NCBI GenBank assembly: GCA_039654915.1
Contig: CM077594.1
Coordinates: 70,240,393-70,304,392 of the forward strand
Direction of reading: 5' to 3'
Source of the DNA: Aquilaria yunnanensis
Lineage: Eukaryota; Streptophyta; Magnoliopsida; Malvales; Thymelaeaceae
Length of the DNA: 64,000 nt
A program made the position numbers and the translations under genes. The notes under the pieces were generated by a model. It searched no databases. It was not told the origin of the DNA and saw only the letters and a program-made list of their open reading frames with translations. Shown piece by piece: positions 28,673 through 41,044 of this stretch; within the stretch, counting starts at the first letter, position 1; every line of letters begins with the position of its first letter.

Positions 28673-31010
28673 TGATGCCCTTCCACATCTTCGTTGTGCA
28701 ACATGGTTAGCCTGGAGCAGGAACTTCTGGTGAGGAAACGCCTGGATGAGAGGTCTCTAGTGGGAGGAGGGCTGCAAGGGGTCAGAAAAGCAAGGGTCAG
28801 GGGCTCCCCAGAGTATTTTCCGGGGGAGGAACCTCCGACGCCCAAGTCAGTGTTTGGAAATGGAGAATAAGTAGGGAGTGGAGAGATTTTTCCTTTGCAG
28901 CCGGATCCCTTTACCTTGGGAATTTCCTGAATATTTATAGGGAGGTGTACAGTGTTAGTATTGTGCCCAAAAAGCCAATCATGAGATGATTGTATTTTTG
29001 CACATTGAGTCATGATATTTTATTGAGGCATTAATCTAGCAATTTTGTTTGTTGTTTTGTTTCTGCGTAACGTAATAAACATAATTGTAACCCTAGAATA
29101 ATGATATTCTTAAACGTCCCTAGTCTAGTATTATTGTGGAGCGGGTTGCAATAATACATAATGACTAGCATATGTGGAGACTAATATGTGATATGTAGTC
29201 TACATATGGGTACAAGTTGGAGAACTTGTGTACTGGACCGACCCACCATGAGAACACTTCATGGATCGTTATATGAGTGTCATAAGTGATTCTCATAGTG
29301 ATCATAGTATATGTAGTCCTTCGACCTAAGATCATCAAGGTTCCCTACATGTGAGTCACATACTTTGATACTTTCCTTTGTTGCTCGTAACTGAGTGAAC
29401 TTGAAGGAGGTCATTGGGTATGTCACATATCATGCGGAGGGATTTGTATGATCAAGATGGGATTTGTCCCTCCTATGTAACGGGAGTGATATCTTTGGGC
29501 CCCTTGATAGAGTGAGACTTAGAAAATGCATGGCCATGCTCCGATGAGTTGATATATGATATCAATGTCATCAGTTTAAGTTAGTCTACTCGGTAATCAA
29601 GAAACCAAAGATTGGGCTATACGAGAGTGACACATTCCATGTCTCGTGCTTAGTCTTGATATCTTGGACAAAGGGACAATGGCATATATCGGTGATGATC
29701 ATAAAGGTTTAGTCGATTCACCGACAATCTTGTCACTTGGGTAGCAATGATGTGTTGCTAGACACCGCTCATTGCTTATGATCATAAATGTGATTTATGA
29801 TCATTGCCAACATGGCAAGAGCCTATTGGGTCGCACACATAGAGCTATTTGGATCATTAGAGTGCATGGGCTAATTATTTGGGTTATGGTTTCACTTTAA
29901 TTTCGTATTAATAATGGGCCAAGGAGTTGAGCCATTATTAAGCCCGAAATTAAATCCTAATTGGATTAGGGCTTTGAAACCCATTAGGCCTGGAAGTTGA
30001 GTCTCACTATAAATACAACTTTTAAGTGAGAAATTCGCAGGTCTCCTTGCCCTAGCCTCCCAAAAGGACAGCCGCACTCTTCTCTTGCAATTCCTTGGAG
30101 GACGCAAGCTAGCACTGCGAGCGCAAGAGAAACGCATCTGCCGGGACGTGGTGGAAGCGTGGTGATCCCGAGAGGCTCGTGTGGATACCATAGAGAGCCT
30201 GAACACGTCAACTGTTCAGGTTTTGTGATTCGACTCTACAGTTGAGTGAGAGATCTCAACCGAAAATTAGGTATGAAATTTTCGAACACCCGGTTTACCC
30301 CGTTTCACTTGGATCCTGGAGGGTTTCGGTTAAATTCCGCTGCGCTGTTTGGCTCCCGAAACCCAACATACAGGAGAGGTCCATTTGCTACAGCCTGCCC
30401 AGATCGTGACACGTGGTCGGTTCGCTGTGGTCCGTACCTCGGGAGAGGGGAGGCCTCTAGCTGGCCATAGGCTGCCTGGTCAGGAGCCTAGGGTGGCGTG
30501 TTAGAGCGTGTCTGAGGGCAGTGTGTCGGGGACTGTACGAGGGTGGCATGTCAAAGGCTCTTTAGCCATTTTTTCGTACGCCCACGTGGCCTTTTTGGGG
30601 GAGCGAACTCCTCCGGAGTATAGAGCTCATTCAGGGAGGTGAGCTCCTTTGGACGAAGGTCCCTTGTTTGCGCGAGGCACTTTCGGTTGTGCTCTCCCAA
30701 GGTTAGGCTCGGGTACCTGCTGGTGGGACTTCATGTGTATGCCCCGAGGGTGGCCCAAACAGTATCTGAAGGTGGTTTCAGGCACGTGTGGTCGGCGCGA
30801 GGTCACCCTCAGGGAGGGTGGTGACCTCTTCTGTCTGAAGTTGGTCCCTTGGGTTTCCTGAGGGTAGCGCATATTCAGCTTGTCCACGGGTACTGCGGCC
30901 CTCTCTTTGCTGGAGTTTTGTCGTGTCTGTTTCAACCGGAGGTTGTGCGCTGGCCAGGGGTGGTACGCATACGTGAAGTCCTTTAGGGGGTGATAGCCCT
31001 TCGGCTATCA
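28673..31010 (-). mobile_element. Tat C 5' LTR, interrupted by a solo LTR
   Basis: Left end tgatgcccttcc at 28673; right end is the perfect hairpin tgatagcccttcggctatca (30991-31010). Without the 1,416-bp insert and one 5-bp duplication it would be 917 bp, close to the 909 bp of A1. The TATA-like box CTATAAATATTC (minus, about 28930-28941) lies just left of the insertion point, so the insert separates the core promoter from the upstream U3. Confidence 0.88.
28953..30368 (+). mobile_element. 1.4 kb solo LTR, copy 1
   Basis: 1,416 bp, TGTTAGTATT...CGAAACCCAACA, flanked by perfect TACAG duplications (28948-28952, 30369-30373). TATA-like tataaata at 30008-30015 suggests about 1.05 kb of U3. Inserted in the 5' LTR of Tat C. 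With copies 4 and 5 it shares a cgtaataaacat variant. A 104-codon reverse frame (29892-30206) recurs in copy 4 but looks fortuitous. Confidence 0.93.
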
Positions 31011-33391
31011 AAATGATTATGGGATCAAGCATGTTTTACATATGTTATTATGGTCATATGATTTTCTAATTCTTATGGACCTTTGGATTCTAAAAATTCA
31101 TGAATATGAATATTAGTGTTTTAACTACATTTACTAGGTATTGGTTTTGTGCCTTACTACTAGAAAAGTGTAGTTCTGGACCCTCCATGTTGCGTATTCG
31201 GTTTTGTTATGTTTTATAGTGCACTGTTCAAAACTAGTCCTTTTGGGCACTCCAGTAATGGCAATTTTAAATCAGTCTATGATGTTTATGACATGGCGTA
31301 CTAGAATGGCTAAATGTAATTATTATGATAGGGCATACAACAGTGGTTAAGTATAGTTACAGTAATTGCCTCATTTACTATGTAAAGAGATATCATGTTT
31401 TGTTATTCTGTTTTGAACTACTCTATTTTGACCAATGATTTTGGGTATAAGTTTAACCTAGATTTTCTTATATTTTACGATAGAGTTGACTGTATTCATT
31501 TTTTACAATATGACATTTTAATTTTTATGGGTATGGCTTTCCAATAGATGAATATTTTAACTCATTTATATGTTTATTATTTTTTTTTAACATTTAATTT
31601 ATAATATATTCAATAAGATTATTTTTTCCTCAGTCCTTATGTTATAAATTTTACAAATTGTTTTTATATCTTATCGAATGGTGGACATACCACCACTTAC
31701 TAGGCATTTATGCTAACCCTCTCTTCTCCTATTGATGCAAATAACAAAAAATATAAAGTTAGGCAGTTGTGGGGTGACCATAAAAGTTCAAGGTTCATGA
31801 TAATGTTGAAGTGAGATTTATCGCACACTGTTAGCTTAGAGATATGTTGTATGAGATTTTAAGTTTAATTCCTCTGTCACTTGATATTTAATTTCAAATG
31901 ATAAATTTGGGTTATAAGCTATGGTTATTTGGATTTATTTAGGATATTTGTAGCCTTGCATGTTCAAGAGAATTTTTTTTCTTTGAGTTTGCAGCGTGTC
32001 ATTGGCCTAAAATTCATATGGTGGATTTTTTGGTGTGATAGAAATGGCATTAGAGTAATAGGTTTGATAATTCATGAGGCCTTCAGTTTCAGTTATAGGA
32101 CTAGGCTTTTGTTGTGATTTGGAAAATAGTTTTTAATGGTCTTAGTCATTCATTATCCTTCAGTAGAGGCCCTAACACCAATGGTAGGTTTGTATTGTTT
32201 ATGATTAACCAACATTAGTAATATAATTAGAGTACCTTCTCTTGCATTCAGGACATCTCTAGTCTAAATATTAGAGTAGTGCAACAGAAGCTTGGCGAAG
32301 AATTAAATTATTGTTGAAGCCTACATGTTTCGTGATAAGATAAGGTGATTTCTAGTGTTATGGACCAAATGTGTATGAAGGTGTTTGTAAGAAATAGAGT
32401 GATTGGATATCGCAACATGGGTAAGACATGCATAGGAAGCACCTGGTATTTATAGTTGATGATGTAAGTTTCAAGGATGAAACATTTTTTTTACTGGGGA
32501 AAGTATGTAAAGACCCTAAAATTTATTTTAGTGTATAAATCCAAGTTAAAGACAGATCCAAAGTACTGAAATAAGTTTTAAGGATGAAACTTATTTAAGG
32601 GGGGAAGGACGAAACAACCCAAAATTTTATTGAGTTTAGTTCATTTAATTTAATGGTAGAAAAGCCAAGCTAATAAAAATAATAATTAGTAAAGGTTTAG
32701 TTAGTTATGAGTTCTGAGATTGTACACATATGTGTATATACACATATAACAACATTAGAATATTAATGGTTCCACGCCATTTTATTCATTTTTTTAAAAT
32801 AACTGGCATGCTAATAATCATGGAGAAAATCATATAGTTACTAGAAGTAAGACCCCCTTTCCATACATGTTCATTCCAAAAATAAACTTGTACCCTAAAC
32901 CCATGATTGGCTTACTCAATTCCTTTTTTGCCACTTTTACATCTAAGAACCCACCCCCATTCCAATGGAAGTGAATCACGTAAAAGTAGAAATGTACAAT
33001 CAGGCTATGTGAATATTGCAATAGGATTGGGAGAAGATGAAGGCAACATCAGTGAGACAAAGGGGAGACATCTGCGAAGAAACACCAACAGTGGCTAATT
33101 GAGAACAAGTAAGAGAACCCCACAGTTATCGGCAATACCAGTGAGGCTTGCTAGCACCAGGAGAGTGTGAATTTACTCAATTAGAGGAAAATGATGAGTG
33201 GGGAGAGAACAAAATTTTGCCTGGTGGTAGACGGGGTTGTAACCGGCAAGTTCGGATGCAATGAAAATGTGCAATTTCAGGTTTGTATGTTTTCAAGTTT
33301 GGATTGTGTGGGACTATCAATGAATTGCAAAACCAATGAAAAGGTGACAAAATAACAGGTTTTTGTTTTATGGGCATGCATATTTAGGATG
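31011..33391. other. AT-rich unassigned DNA with Gypsy-like 3' end remnants
   Basis: 2.4 kb without a supportable gene. At 32470-32520 and 32560-32640 two similar blocks each contain 'aaggatgaaac', a purine tract (ctggggaaag; aaggggggaagga) and an LTR-like start (tgtaaagacccta; gaaacaaccc), as expected for the 3' ends of two related Gypsy elements. An inverted acacatatgtgt motif sits near 32727. The rest shows nothing. Confidence 0.4.
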
Positions 33392-34807
33392 TGTTAGTGT
33401 TGTGCCCAAAAGCCAATCATGAGATGATTGTATTTTTGCACATTGAGTCAAGATATTTTATTAAGGCATTAATCCAGCAATTATGTTTGTTGTTTTGTTT
33501 CTGCGTAACTTAACAAACATAATTGTAACCCTAGAATAATGATATTCTTAAACATCCCTGGTCTAGTATTATTGTGGAGCGGGTTGCAATAATACATAAC
33601 GACTAGCATATGTGGAGACTAATATGAGATATGTAGTCTACATATGGGTACAAGTTGGAGAACTTGTGTACTGGATCGACCCACCATGAGAACACTACAT
33701 GGATCATTATATGAGTGTCATAACTGATTCTCATAGTGATCATGGTATATGTAGTCCTTCAACCTAAGATCATCAAGGTTCCCTACATATGAGTCACATA
33801 CTTTGATACTTTCCTTTGTTGCTCGTAACTGAGTGGACTTGAACGAGGTCAGTGGGTATGTCACATATCATGTGGAGGGATTTGTATGATCAAGATGGGA
33901 TTTGTCCCTCCTATGTAACGGGAGCGATATCTTCGGGCCCCTTGATAGAGTAAGACTTAGAAAAATGCATGGCCATGCTCGGATGAGTTGATATACGATA
34001 TCAATGTCATCAGTTTAAGTTGGTCTACTCGGTAGTCAAGAAACCAAAGATTGGGCTATACGAGAGTGACACATTCCATGCCTCGTGCTTAGTCTTAATA
34101 TCTTGGACAAAGGGAGAATGGCATACATCAGTGATGATCATAAAGGTTTAGTCGAATCATCGACAATCTTGTCACTTGGGCAACAATGATGTGTTGCTAG
34201 ACACCGCTCATTGCTTATTATCATAAATGTGATTTATGATCATCGCCAACATGGCAAGAGCCTATTGGGTCGCACACATAGAGCTATTTGGATCATTAGA
34301 GTGCATGGGCTAATTATTTCGGTTATGGTTTCTCTTTAATTTCGTATTAATAATGGGCCCAAGAGTTTAGCCATTATTAAGCCTGAAATTAAATCCTAAT
34401 TGGATTAGGGCTTTGAAACCCATTAGGCCTGGAAGTTGAGTCTCACTATAAATACAACTTTTAGTGAGAAATTCGCAAGTCTCCTTGCTCCAGCCTCCCA
34501 AAAGGACAGCCGCACTCTTCTCTTACAATTCCTTGGAGGACGCAAGCTAGCACTGCGAGTGCAAGAGAAGCGCATCTACCGGGAAGGTGTGGAAGTGTGG
34601 TGATCCCGAGAGGCTTGTGTTGATACCATAGAGAGCCTGAATATGTCAACTGTTCAGGTTTTGTTATTCGACTCGATGGTTGAGTGAGAGATCTCAACCG
34701 AAAATTAGGTATGAAAATTTTTGAACACCCGGTTTACCCCGTTTCACTTGGATACTGGAAGGTTTTGGTTAAATTCCGCTGTGCTGTTTGTCTCCCGAAA
34801 CCCAACA
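33392..34807 (+). mobile_element. 1.4 kb solo LTR, copy 2
   Basis: 1,416 bp with TGTTAG...CCCAACA ends and perfect GGATG duplications (33387-33391, 34808-34812). It shares 'cttaacaaacat' and 'ctacatggatca' variants with copy 3. No internal region. Confidence 0.93.
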
Positions 34808-34812
34808 GGATG

Positions 34813-35857
34813 ATAGGCATGCCTTGTGTGGTTTGGAATTTGGTTGTATGGCGGAGGTGCCTCGATATATGCTTCTATGACTATTATAGGTTTGTGTGTT
34901 CCTAGAATCAAGTTGTGTTGTTCTTGTTATGGATTTGTGTGGTTTTGAGTTTGTATAGTTTGGTTTGGGTAATATCCAATGGTTCATTTATGGGATCTTA
35001 TTGGTTTGTTAATGGTTTTTATGTATGTGAAATGTTGTTGTATGGTTCAGGTGTCAATTCATTTGTGTGTCTCCAAAATTGACTTGTATGACTATTTTGT
35101 ATTGTTTGGTGATTGTGATGTTTCTGGCCGTGTGTGATTTATATGTGTGCATATTTGTTTTGTGTTGTTCTATGAACTGAACTATTCAGATTTTGGTGAC
35201 CGAATGATGTTTAGTTTAGTTTTTGTTTTGTATTGTCCCATGCATTTTGTCTTTCTAGGCTTGTTCTGTGTTGTTCCATGAATTCAATAATGGTGTTTCT
35301 TGTAGGGTGATTCTGTTTTCAATATGTTGAATAGTTGTGTTGTGCAATCGAATGATGCTAAAAATAGGAAGCATGTTTGAGTTAACAATATAGGTGAATG
35401 TGTATGATTTGTAAGATTTTGTTACATATTCGTACCATGCTATGTAGTTGGTTGTGGGAATACATCTGACTAGCAGGTTAAAACAATGAGTATATATTGT
35501 TATGAGATGCCTATGTATTATTCCTAAACTTGAATGTTCAAGTTTTTTATGTAGGAAATTAGGTCAAGATTATACGGAATGGTGAAACAAACAATGGTTC
35601 AAGCTCTGAATAGTCTCTGGGGATACAAGGCCCACAGTACTAATTGCACATACCCTTGATTAAGCATGCAAAACATCTCTCTCCCCTATTCAAATTTCAA
35701 TGAATCCTGTAGTACTGAGTTTCGATGATGACTTGTAGGATACCATTAACTAGATCACCAATTATGGTGAGATAAGTGTAGTTGGACCAAAGTGGCAATA
35801 CTATAAACAGGCCAAAAGGGTAGGCAGATGAGGAATGTACAGCATTTGGTGTGATTG
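34813..35857. other. T/G-rich unassigned DNA
   Basis: About 1 kb with strongly skewed plus strand (many tttgtgtg, gtgttgtt motifs) between about 34830 and 35420, then ordinary AT-rich sequence to the Copia LTR. No open frame or repeat unit I can support. Confidence 0.4.
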
Positions 35858-36079
35858 TGTTAGAAAATTGGGAAAAATGTGTGCCTAATTGTATATTAGT
35901 TGTAACATAGACATTTAGATGCACATTTGTATATTCTAGGAAAGTTCTGCCTAAGAATTATTCTTTCCTTAAAGTAGTGATTTAGTTTCCTCATTTAATG
36001 GATTCTTACGTGCTGTAATTATCTATAAAAGAAAAATCTCAATAATAGAAATATTCATTCTGTGCAAACCTGATTTTCA
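35858..36079 (+). mobile_element. Copia element 5' LTR (222 bp)
   Basis: Starts tgttagaaaattggg and ends gattttca, with a TATA-like ctataaaag near 36022, followed after three bases by the primer-binding site. A short LTR fits Copia elements. Its 3' partner is missing because the element is cut at about 41600. Confidence 0.75.
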
Positions 36080-36082
36080 GCT

Positions 36083-36094
36083 TGGTATTAGAGC
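36083..36094 (+). other. Primer-binding site of the Copia element
   Basis: tggtattagagc, one base from the initiator-Met-tRNA complement TGGTATCAGAGC. Confidence 0.8.
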
Positions 36095-36155
36095 AAAAAG
36101 AATCCTTTGCTGGAATTCCTTTCTCCTTATTTTTTGATCCCTGGACCTTAAAACC

Positions 36156-37195
36156 ATGTCTGACACTTCAATCGATTCCCATACTGTCCATCAATCTTCC
36201 CTAAACAATCCTAGCAGCACTGATATTTCAAAAATCAGTACTACTTTCTTAGAATCTCATTCTATCCAAATCGCCATAATTTGTTTGAATGGTGGCAATT
36301 TTCTAAGATGGTCTCAGTCAATTAGGATGTATATTAGAGGGCATGGAAAATTGGGCAATTTGACTAGTGAAAACAAGGCTCCTGTAGTAGATGATCCGCC
36401 CTATGCTACATGGAATGTTGAGAATTGCATGGTGATGACATGGCTCATGAATTCAATGAAAGAAGATAACAACCCTAATTACATGTACTATTCAATGGCA
36501 CAAGACCTTTCAGAGAATGTAAGTCAGATGTATTCTAATCTCAGAAATCAATCACATATTTTTTAGTTGAGCCTCAAACTCGGAGAGATGCAATAAGGGC
36601 AAGACAACATCACAGAATATTTCAATTCCTATAAGTAGATTTGGCAAGATTTTGACCTCTTCAACACCTATGAGTGGAAATCTCTCGAGGATGCTCAGCA
36701 TTACAAGAAGACTGTAGACGACGGCATCATCTTCAAGATTTTGGTTGGACTTAATGTCGAGTTTGATCGGGTGAGGGATAGAATTATTAGAAGACAGCCC
36801 ATACCTTCAATTGGTGAAGGTTTTTTAGAGGTTAGAAGAGAGGAGAGCCAGAGGAATGTGATGCTTGGCAAGAAGGGACATGGAGTTGCTGAAAGTTCTA
36901 CCCTAGTCTCCTCAACTGGAAGCAAGGCTCTAGTTTTTCAATGCAAATTTGATGAAAAGTAGTGAGTTTGGTGTGATTTTTGCAATAAGCCTTTCCATAC
37001 CAGTGAGACCTGTTGGAAAATTCGTAGGAAACCTGCAAATTGTAAAGGGAAGGCTAGAGCTAAATCAAGCCAAGCCAACCTTACTGCCAATGAGGTTGAC
37101 ACTAGGTCCTTCACCAAGGGGCAGATGGAGCATATTCTTGCACTACTAAAATCTAATTCAGTACCCAATTTCCTAGTTTTTCTATGGTACACATA
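36156..37195 (+). pseudogene. Copia Gag
   Basis: ATG at 36156: MSDTSIDSHTVHQSS, then ICLNGGNFLRWSQSIRMYIRGHGKLG, the UBN2/Copia Gag start. After a TAG (near 36564) homology continues: DNITEYFNSYK-stop-IWQDFD, IFKILVGLNVEFDRVRDRI, and a zinc knuckle CDFCNKPFHTSETC around 36974-37015. At least three disabling changes. Confidence 0.85.
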
Positions 37196-38760
37196 GGTAA
37201 TAAATTATATGCTTTATCTTGTCAATTTCAATTTGTTCCGTGGATAATAGTTTTAAGAGCATCCGACCATATGACTAATTCCTTACATTTGTTTGAGACT
37301 TATTTACCATATCCTAAAAATAAGAAGGTTAGGATAGTCGATGGTAATTTCTCACCAATTGCAGGGAAAGGCCTCATAAAAAATTCTGGAGGAATAGATC
37401 TTAAATCTATTCTCGATGTCCCTAAACTTGCTTGTAATCTTTTGTTGGTTTGCAAGCTATCCAAAGACTCAAACTATTCTGATATTTTCTATGAATCCTA
37501 CTGCATTTTTCAAGACCGGAGCTTGGGTATGATGATTGGCAGTGCTAGGATGATTAATGGTCTTTATTATTTCGAGGACAAATCTCTTAGAAGTAAAATG
37601 GTTTATGGGCTGAGTAGTATTGGTTCTTTAACTATTCATGATCAAATAATTGTTTGGCACTGTCATTTAGGTCAAGCAAGTTTTTCTTTTCTAAAACATT
37701 TATTTCCAATGCTATTTAAAGGGATTGATTTCACTATTTCAATTTAAGAGTTGTCTAATACCAAAAAGTCAAAAAAAATGTTATATTCAAAAACCCTATC
37801 AAGCTTCAAGACCGTTTTATTTGTTCCACAGTGATGTTCCTTCAAAAGTGATGACAATTTCTAAAAAAAAATGGTTTGTGACTTTTATTGATGACCATAC
37901 ACGTCTTTGTTGGGTTTACATAATGAGAGAAAAATTTGATGTAGAATAGATTTTTAAAGAATTTTATAGGATGATTGAAACCCAGTTTAAAAAAAAATCA
38001 ATATTTTGAGAATGGATATTGGAATAGAGTATTTTAATAAAGTTTTGGAAACCTTTTTAAATGATAAAGGAATTCTACACAAATCTTCTTCTTCCGACAC
38101 ACCAGAACAAAATGACATTGTTAAGCATAAAAACAAGCATTTGTTAGAAGCAGCTAGAGCCATGATGTTTTATATGAATGTTCCAAAGTATCTATGGGGT
38201 GACGCTATATTGACAGCTTCATATTTAATCAACAGCATGCCTACCAAAGTTTCACAATATATCACCCCGGTGGATTGCTTAAAAAAGGTATTCCCAGAAT
38301 CTAGAATAAATTTTAACTTACCCTTAAAAATATTTGGCTGTAGAGCATACGTGGACACTCCAAAGAGGCTAAGGTTTAAATTAGATCCAAGAGCTGACAA
38401 AATGTGTTTTTGTATTGTATGCACCCAATAAAAAAGGTTACAAATGCTTTAACCCCCTTAGAAAACATTTTTTTTATCACGGTGGATGTTTATTTCATGG
38501 AAAATACACCATACTTTACCAAAAATTTCCTTCAGGGGGTGAAGATAGTTGAATCAAATTTTTGGGAAATTGCCAAACCCTTACCTAGCATACTTCTTGA
38601 ATTTGAAATTGGTCTAATAGAAAAGGAAATACTACAAATGAAAAAAATAGAGACAATCTTGAGCCTTTGGTTTATTCTAGGAAAGGTGTCCTTGGAGGTG
38701 GTAGAGACCAGGCCATTATCCTAGCACATGGTCAACTGTAAGCCCTAAGCAATGGTCACC
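37184..38760 (+). pseudogene. Copia protease remnant and integrase
   Basis: The protease active site should read DSGASDHMT but reads VLRASDHMT, so the catalytic Asp is gone. Pre-integrase follows (VWHCHLGQASFSFLKHLFP). Integrase core: LFHSDVP, FVTFIDDHTRLCWVY, RMDIGIEYFN and TPEQNDIVKHKNKHLLEAARAMMF, where the catalytic Glu (normally VERKN) is Lys. The C-terminal KIFGCRAYVDTPKRLRFKLDPRADKMCF ends the recognisable domain. Frames break at 37747, 37947 and 38431. Confidence 0.88.
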
Positions 38761-39029
38761 TAAATGCGCCAGGTAATTCATTTTTCTCTTCCCTCCTTTT
38801 CCTTTCCTACTAATGACTTAAACTTGTGATTACAATCAGATTATAGGAAACAGAACTCTACACTCGAACCTATTTTGGAGTTGGCCCCTGTTATCCCTGA
38901 ATAGAGTCTTGATCTGGACATTCCCATCACCCTTAGAAAGGGAACTCAAACCTGTACCAAACATCCTATTTCCAAATATATTTCCTATCAAAACCTTTTT
39001 GACAATCGTGGAGCATTCACTAGAAACAT

Positions 39030-39627
39030 TTCAAAGCTTCGTGTACCAAGAAATATTCAGGAAGCACTTGGTGACCCAAATTGGAGGTTGGCTATGTTTG
39101 AAGAGATGAATGCCTTCAAGAAAAATGGTACTTTGTAGGTTGCAAAATTACTAAAGGTAAAAACGGTTGTGGGGTGCAAATGGGTGTTTACTATCAAGTG
39201 TAAGGCAAACAGGAGTGTGAAGAGATACAAAGCCCGCCCTGTTGCAAATGGTTTTACTCAAAGCTATGGGATAGACTACTAAGAGTCCTTTGCTCCGGTA
39301 GCTAAAATAAAATTGAGGAGGAGGTATCTATGAGTTCCCCATTCAGTTTTGAGGAAAGGAATGGAAATGGGAAAGTGTGCAGGTTGAAGAAGTCCTTGTA
39401 TGGACTTAAACAGTCACTAAAAGCTTGGTTTAAGTGCTTTGGCAAGGTGATAAAGTGCTATGAATATGTTCAAAGTCAAGCTGATCATACAATGTTTTAC
39501 AGGCATTCGAATGACAATAAAATAGCTATCTTGATAGTATACGTGGATGATATTGTGTTAACTGGGGATGATTGTGATGGGCGAGGGAAGTTGAAGAAAA
39601 AACTGGCTGAGGACTTTGAGATTAAAG
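39030..39627 (+). pseudogene. Copia reverse transcriptase, first part
   Basis: Readable blocks: [60 protein letters not shown], then an apparent deletion of much of the palm to NGKVCRLKKSLYGLKQSLKAWF and YVDDIVLTGDD (39540-39570). The sequence stops at LAEDFEIK, where solo LTR copy 3 is inserted, and resumes at 41045. Confidence 0.88.
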
Positions 39628-41044
39628 TGTTAGTGTTGTACCCAAAATCCAATCATGAGATGATTGTATTTTTTACACATTGAGTCATGATACTTTATTA
39701 AGGCATTAATCTAGCAATTATGTTTGTTGTTTTGTTTCTACATAACTTAACAAACATAATTGTAACCCAAGAATAATGATATTCTTACACATCCCTAGTC
39801 TAGTATTATTGTGGAGCGGGTTGCAATAATACATAATGACTAGCATATGTGGAGACTAATATGAGATATGTAGTCTACATATGGGTACAAGTTGGAGAAC
39901 TTATGTACTGGACCGACCCACCATGAGAACACTACATGGATCATTATATGAGTGTCATCAGTGATTCTCATAGTGATCATGGTATATGTAGTCCTTCGAC
40001 CTAAGATCATTAAGGTTCCCTACATGTGAGTCACATACTTTGATACTTTCCTTTGTTGCTCGTAACTGAGTGAACTTCAAGGAGGTAATTGGGTATGTCA
40101 CATATCATGCGGAGGGATTTGTATGATCAAGATGGGATTTGTCCTTCCTATGTAATGGGAGTAATATCTTCGGGCCCCTTGATAGAGTAAGACTTAGAAA
40201 AATGCATGGCCATGCTCGGATGAGTTGATATACGATATCAATGTCATCAGTTTAAGTTGGTCTACTCGGTAATCAAGAAACCAAAGATTGCGCTATACGA
40301 GAGTGACACCTTCCATGTCTCGTGCTTAGTCTTGATATCTTGGATAAGGGGACAATGGCATATATCGGTGATGATCATAATGGTTTAGTCGAATCATCGA
40401 CAATCTTGTCACTTGGGTAGCAATGATGTGTTGCTAGACACCGCTCATTGCTTATGATCATAAATGTGATTTATGATCATTGCCAACATGGTAAGAGCCT
40501 ATTGGGTCACACACATAGAGCTATTTGGATCATTAGAGTGCATGGGCTAGTAATTTGGGTTTTGGTATCACAATAATTTCGTATTAATAATGGGCCCAAT
40601 AGTTGAGCCATTATTAAGCCCAAAATTAAAGCCTAATTGGATTAGGGCTTTGAAACCTATTAGGCCTGGAAGTTGAGTCTCACTATAAATAGAACTTCTA
40701 GTGAGAAATTCGCAGGTCTCCTTGCCCTAGCCTTCCAAAAGGACAGCCGCACTCTTCTCTTGCAATTCCTTGGAGGACGCAAGCTAGCACTACGAGCGCA
40801 AGAGAAACACATCTGCCGGGACATGGTGGATGCGTGGTGATCCCAAGAGGCTCATATGGATACCATAGAGAGCCTGAACACGTCAACTGTTCAGGTTTTG
40901 TGATTCGACTCTACAGTTGAGTGAGAGATCTCAACCGAAAATTAGGTATGAAAATTTTCGAACACCCGGTTTACCCCATGTCACTTAGATCCTGGAGGGT
41001 TTCGGTTAAATTCCGCTGCGCTGTTTGGCTCCCGAAACCCATCA
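39628..41044 (+). mobile_element. 1.4 kb solo LTR, copy 3
   Basis: 1,417 bp with perfect TAAAG duplications (39623-39627, 41045-41049). The right end reads CCCATCA instead of CCCAACA, a single change in the terminal motif. It splits the Copia reverse transcriptase between FEIK and DLSTLKYF. Confidence 0.93.

Larger units (their letters stand above)
22790..31010 (-). mobile_element. Element C: 3'-truncated Tat-lineage Gypsy
   Basis: Order on the minus strand: 5' LTR (31010-28673, interrupted), primer-binding site, gag, protease, reverse transcriptase, RNase H, second RNase H, integrase, then the end of an antisense gene. Two RNase H regions plus the antisense gene are hallmarks of the Tat lineage. 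The 3' LTR and most of the antisense gene are missing. All frames carry stops or shifts. Confidence 0.85.

Noticed and set aside
29892..30206. 104-codon frame repeated at 55072-55386
   Set aside because: Antisense reading of the 1.4 kb LTR; copies 2 and 3 do not keep the full frame and the region holds the LTR TATA box and leader.
28953..30368. Possibility that the 1.4 kb family is a DNA transposon
   Set aside because: TG...CA ends, 5-bp target duplications, a TATA box about three quarters along, and lack of long terminal inverted repeats or transposase fit an LTR better.
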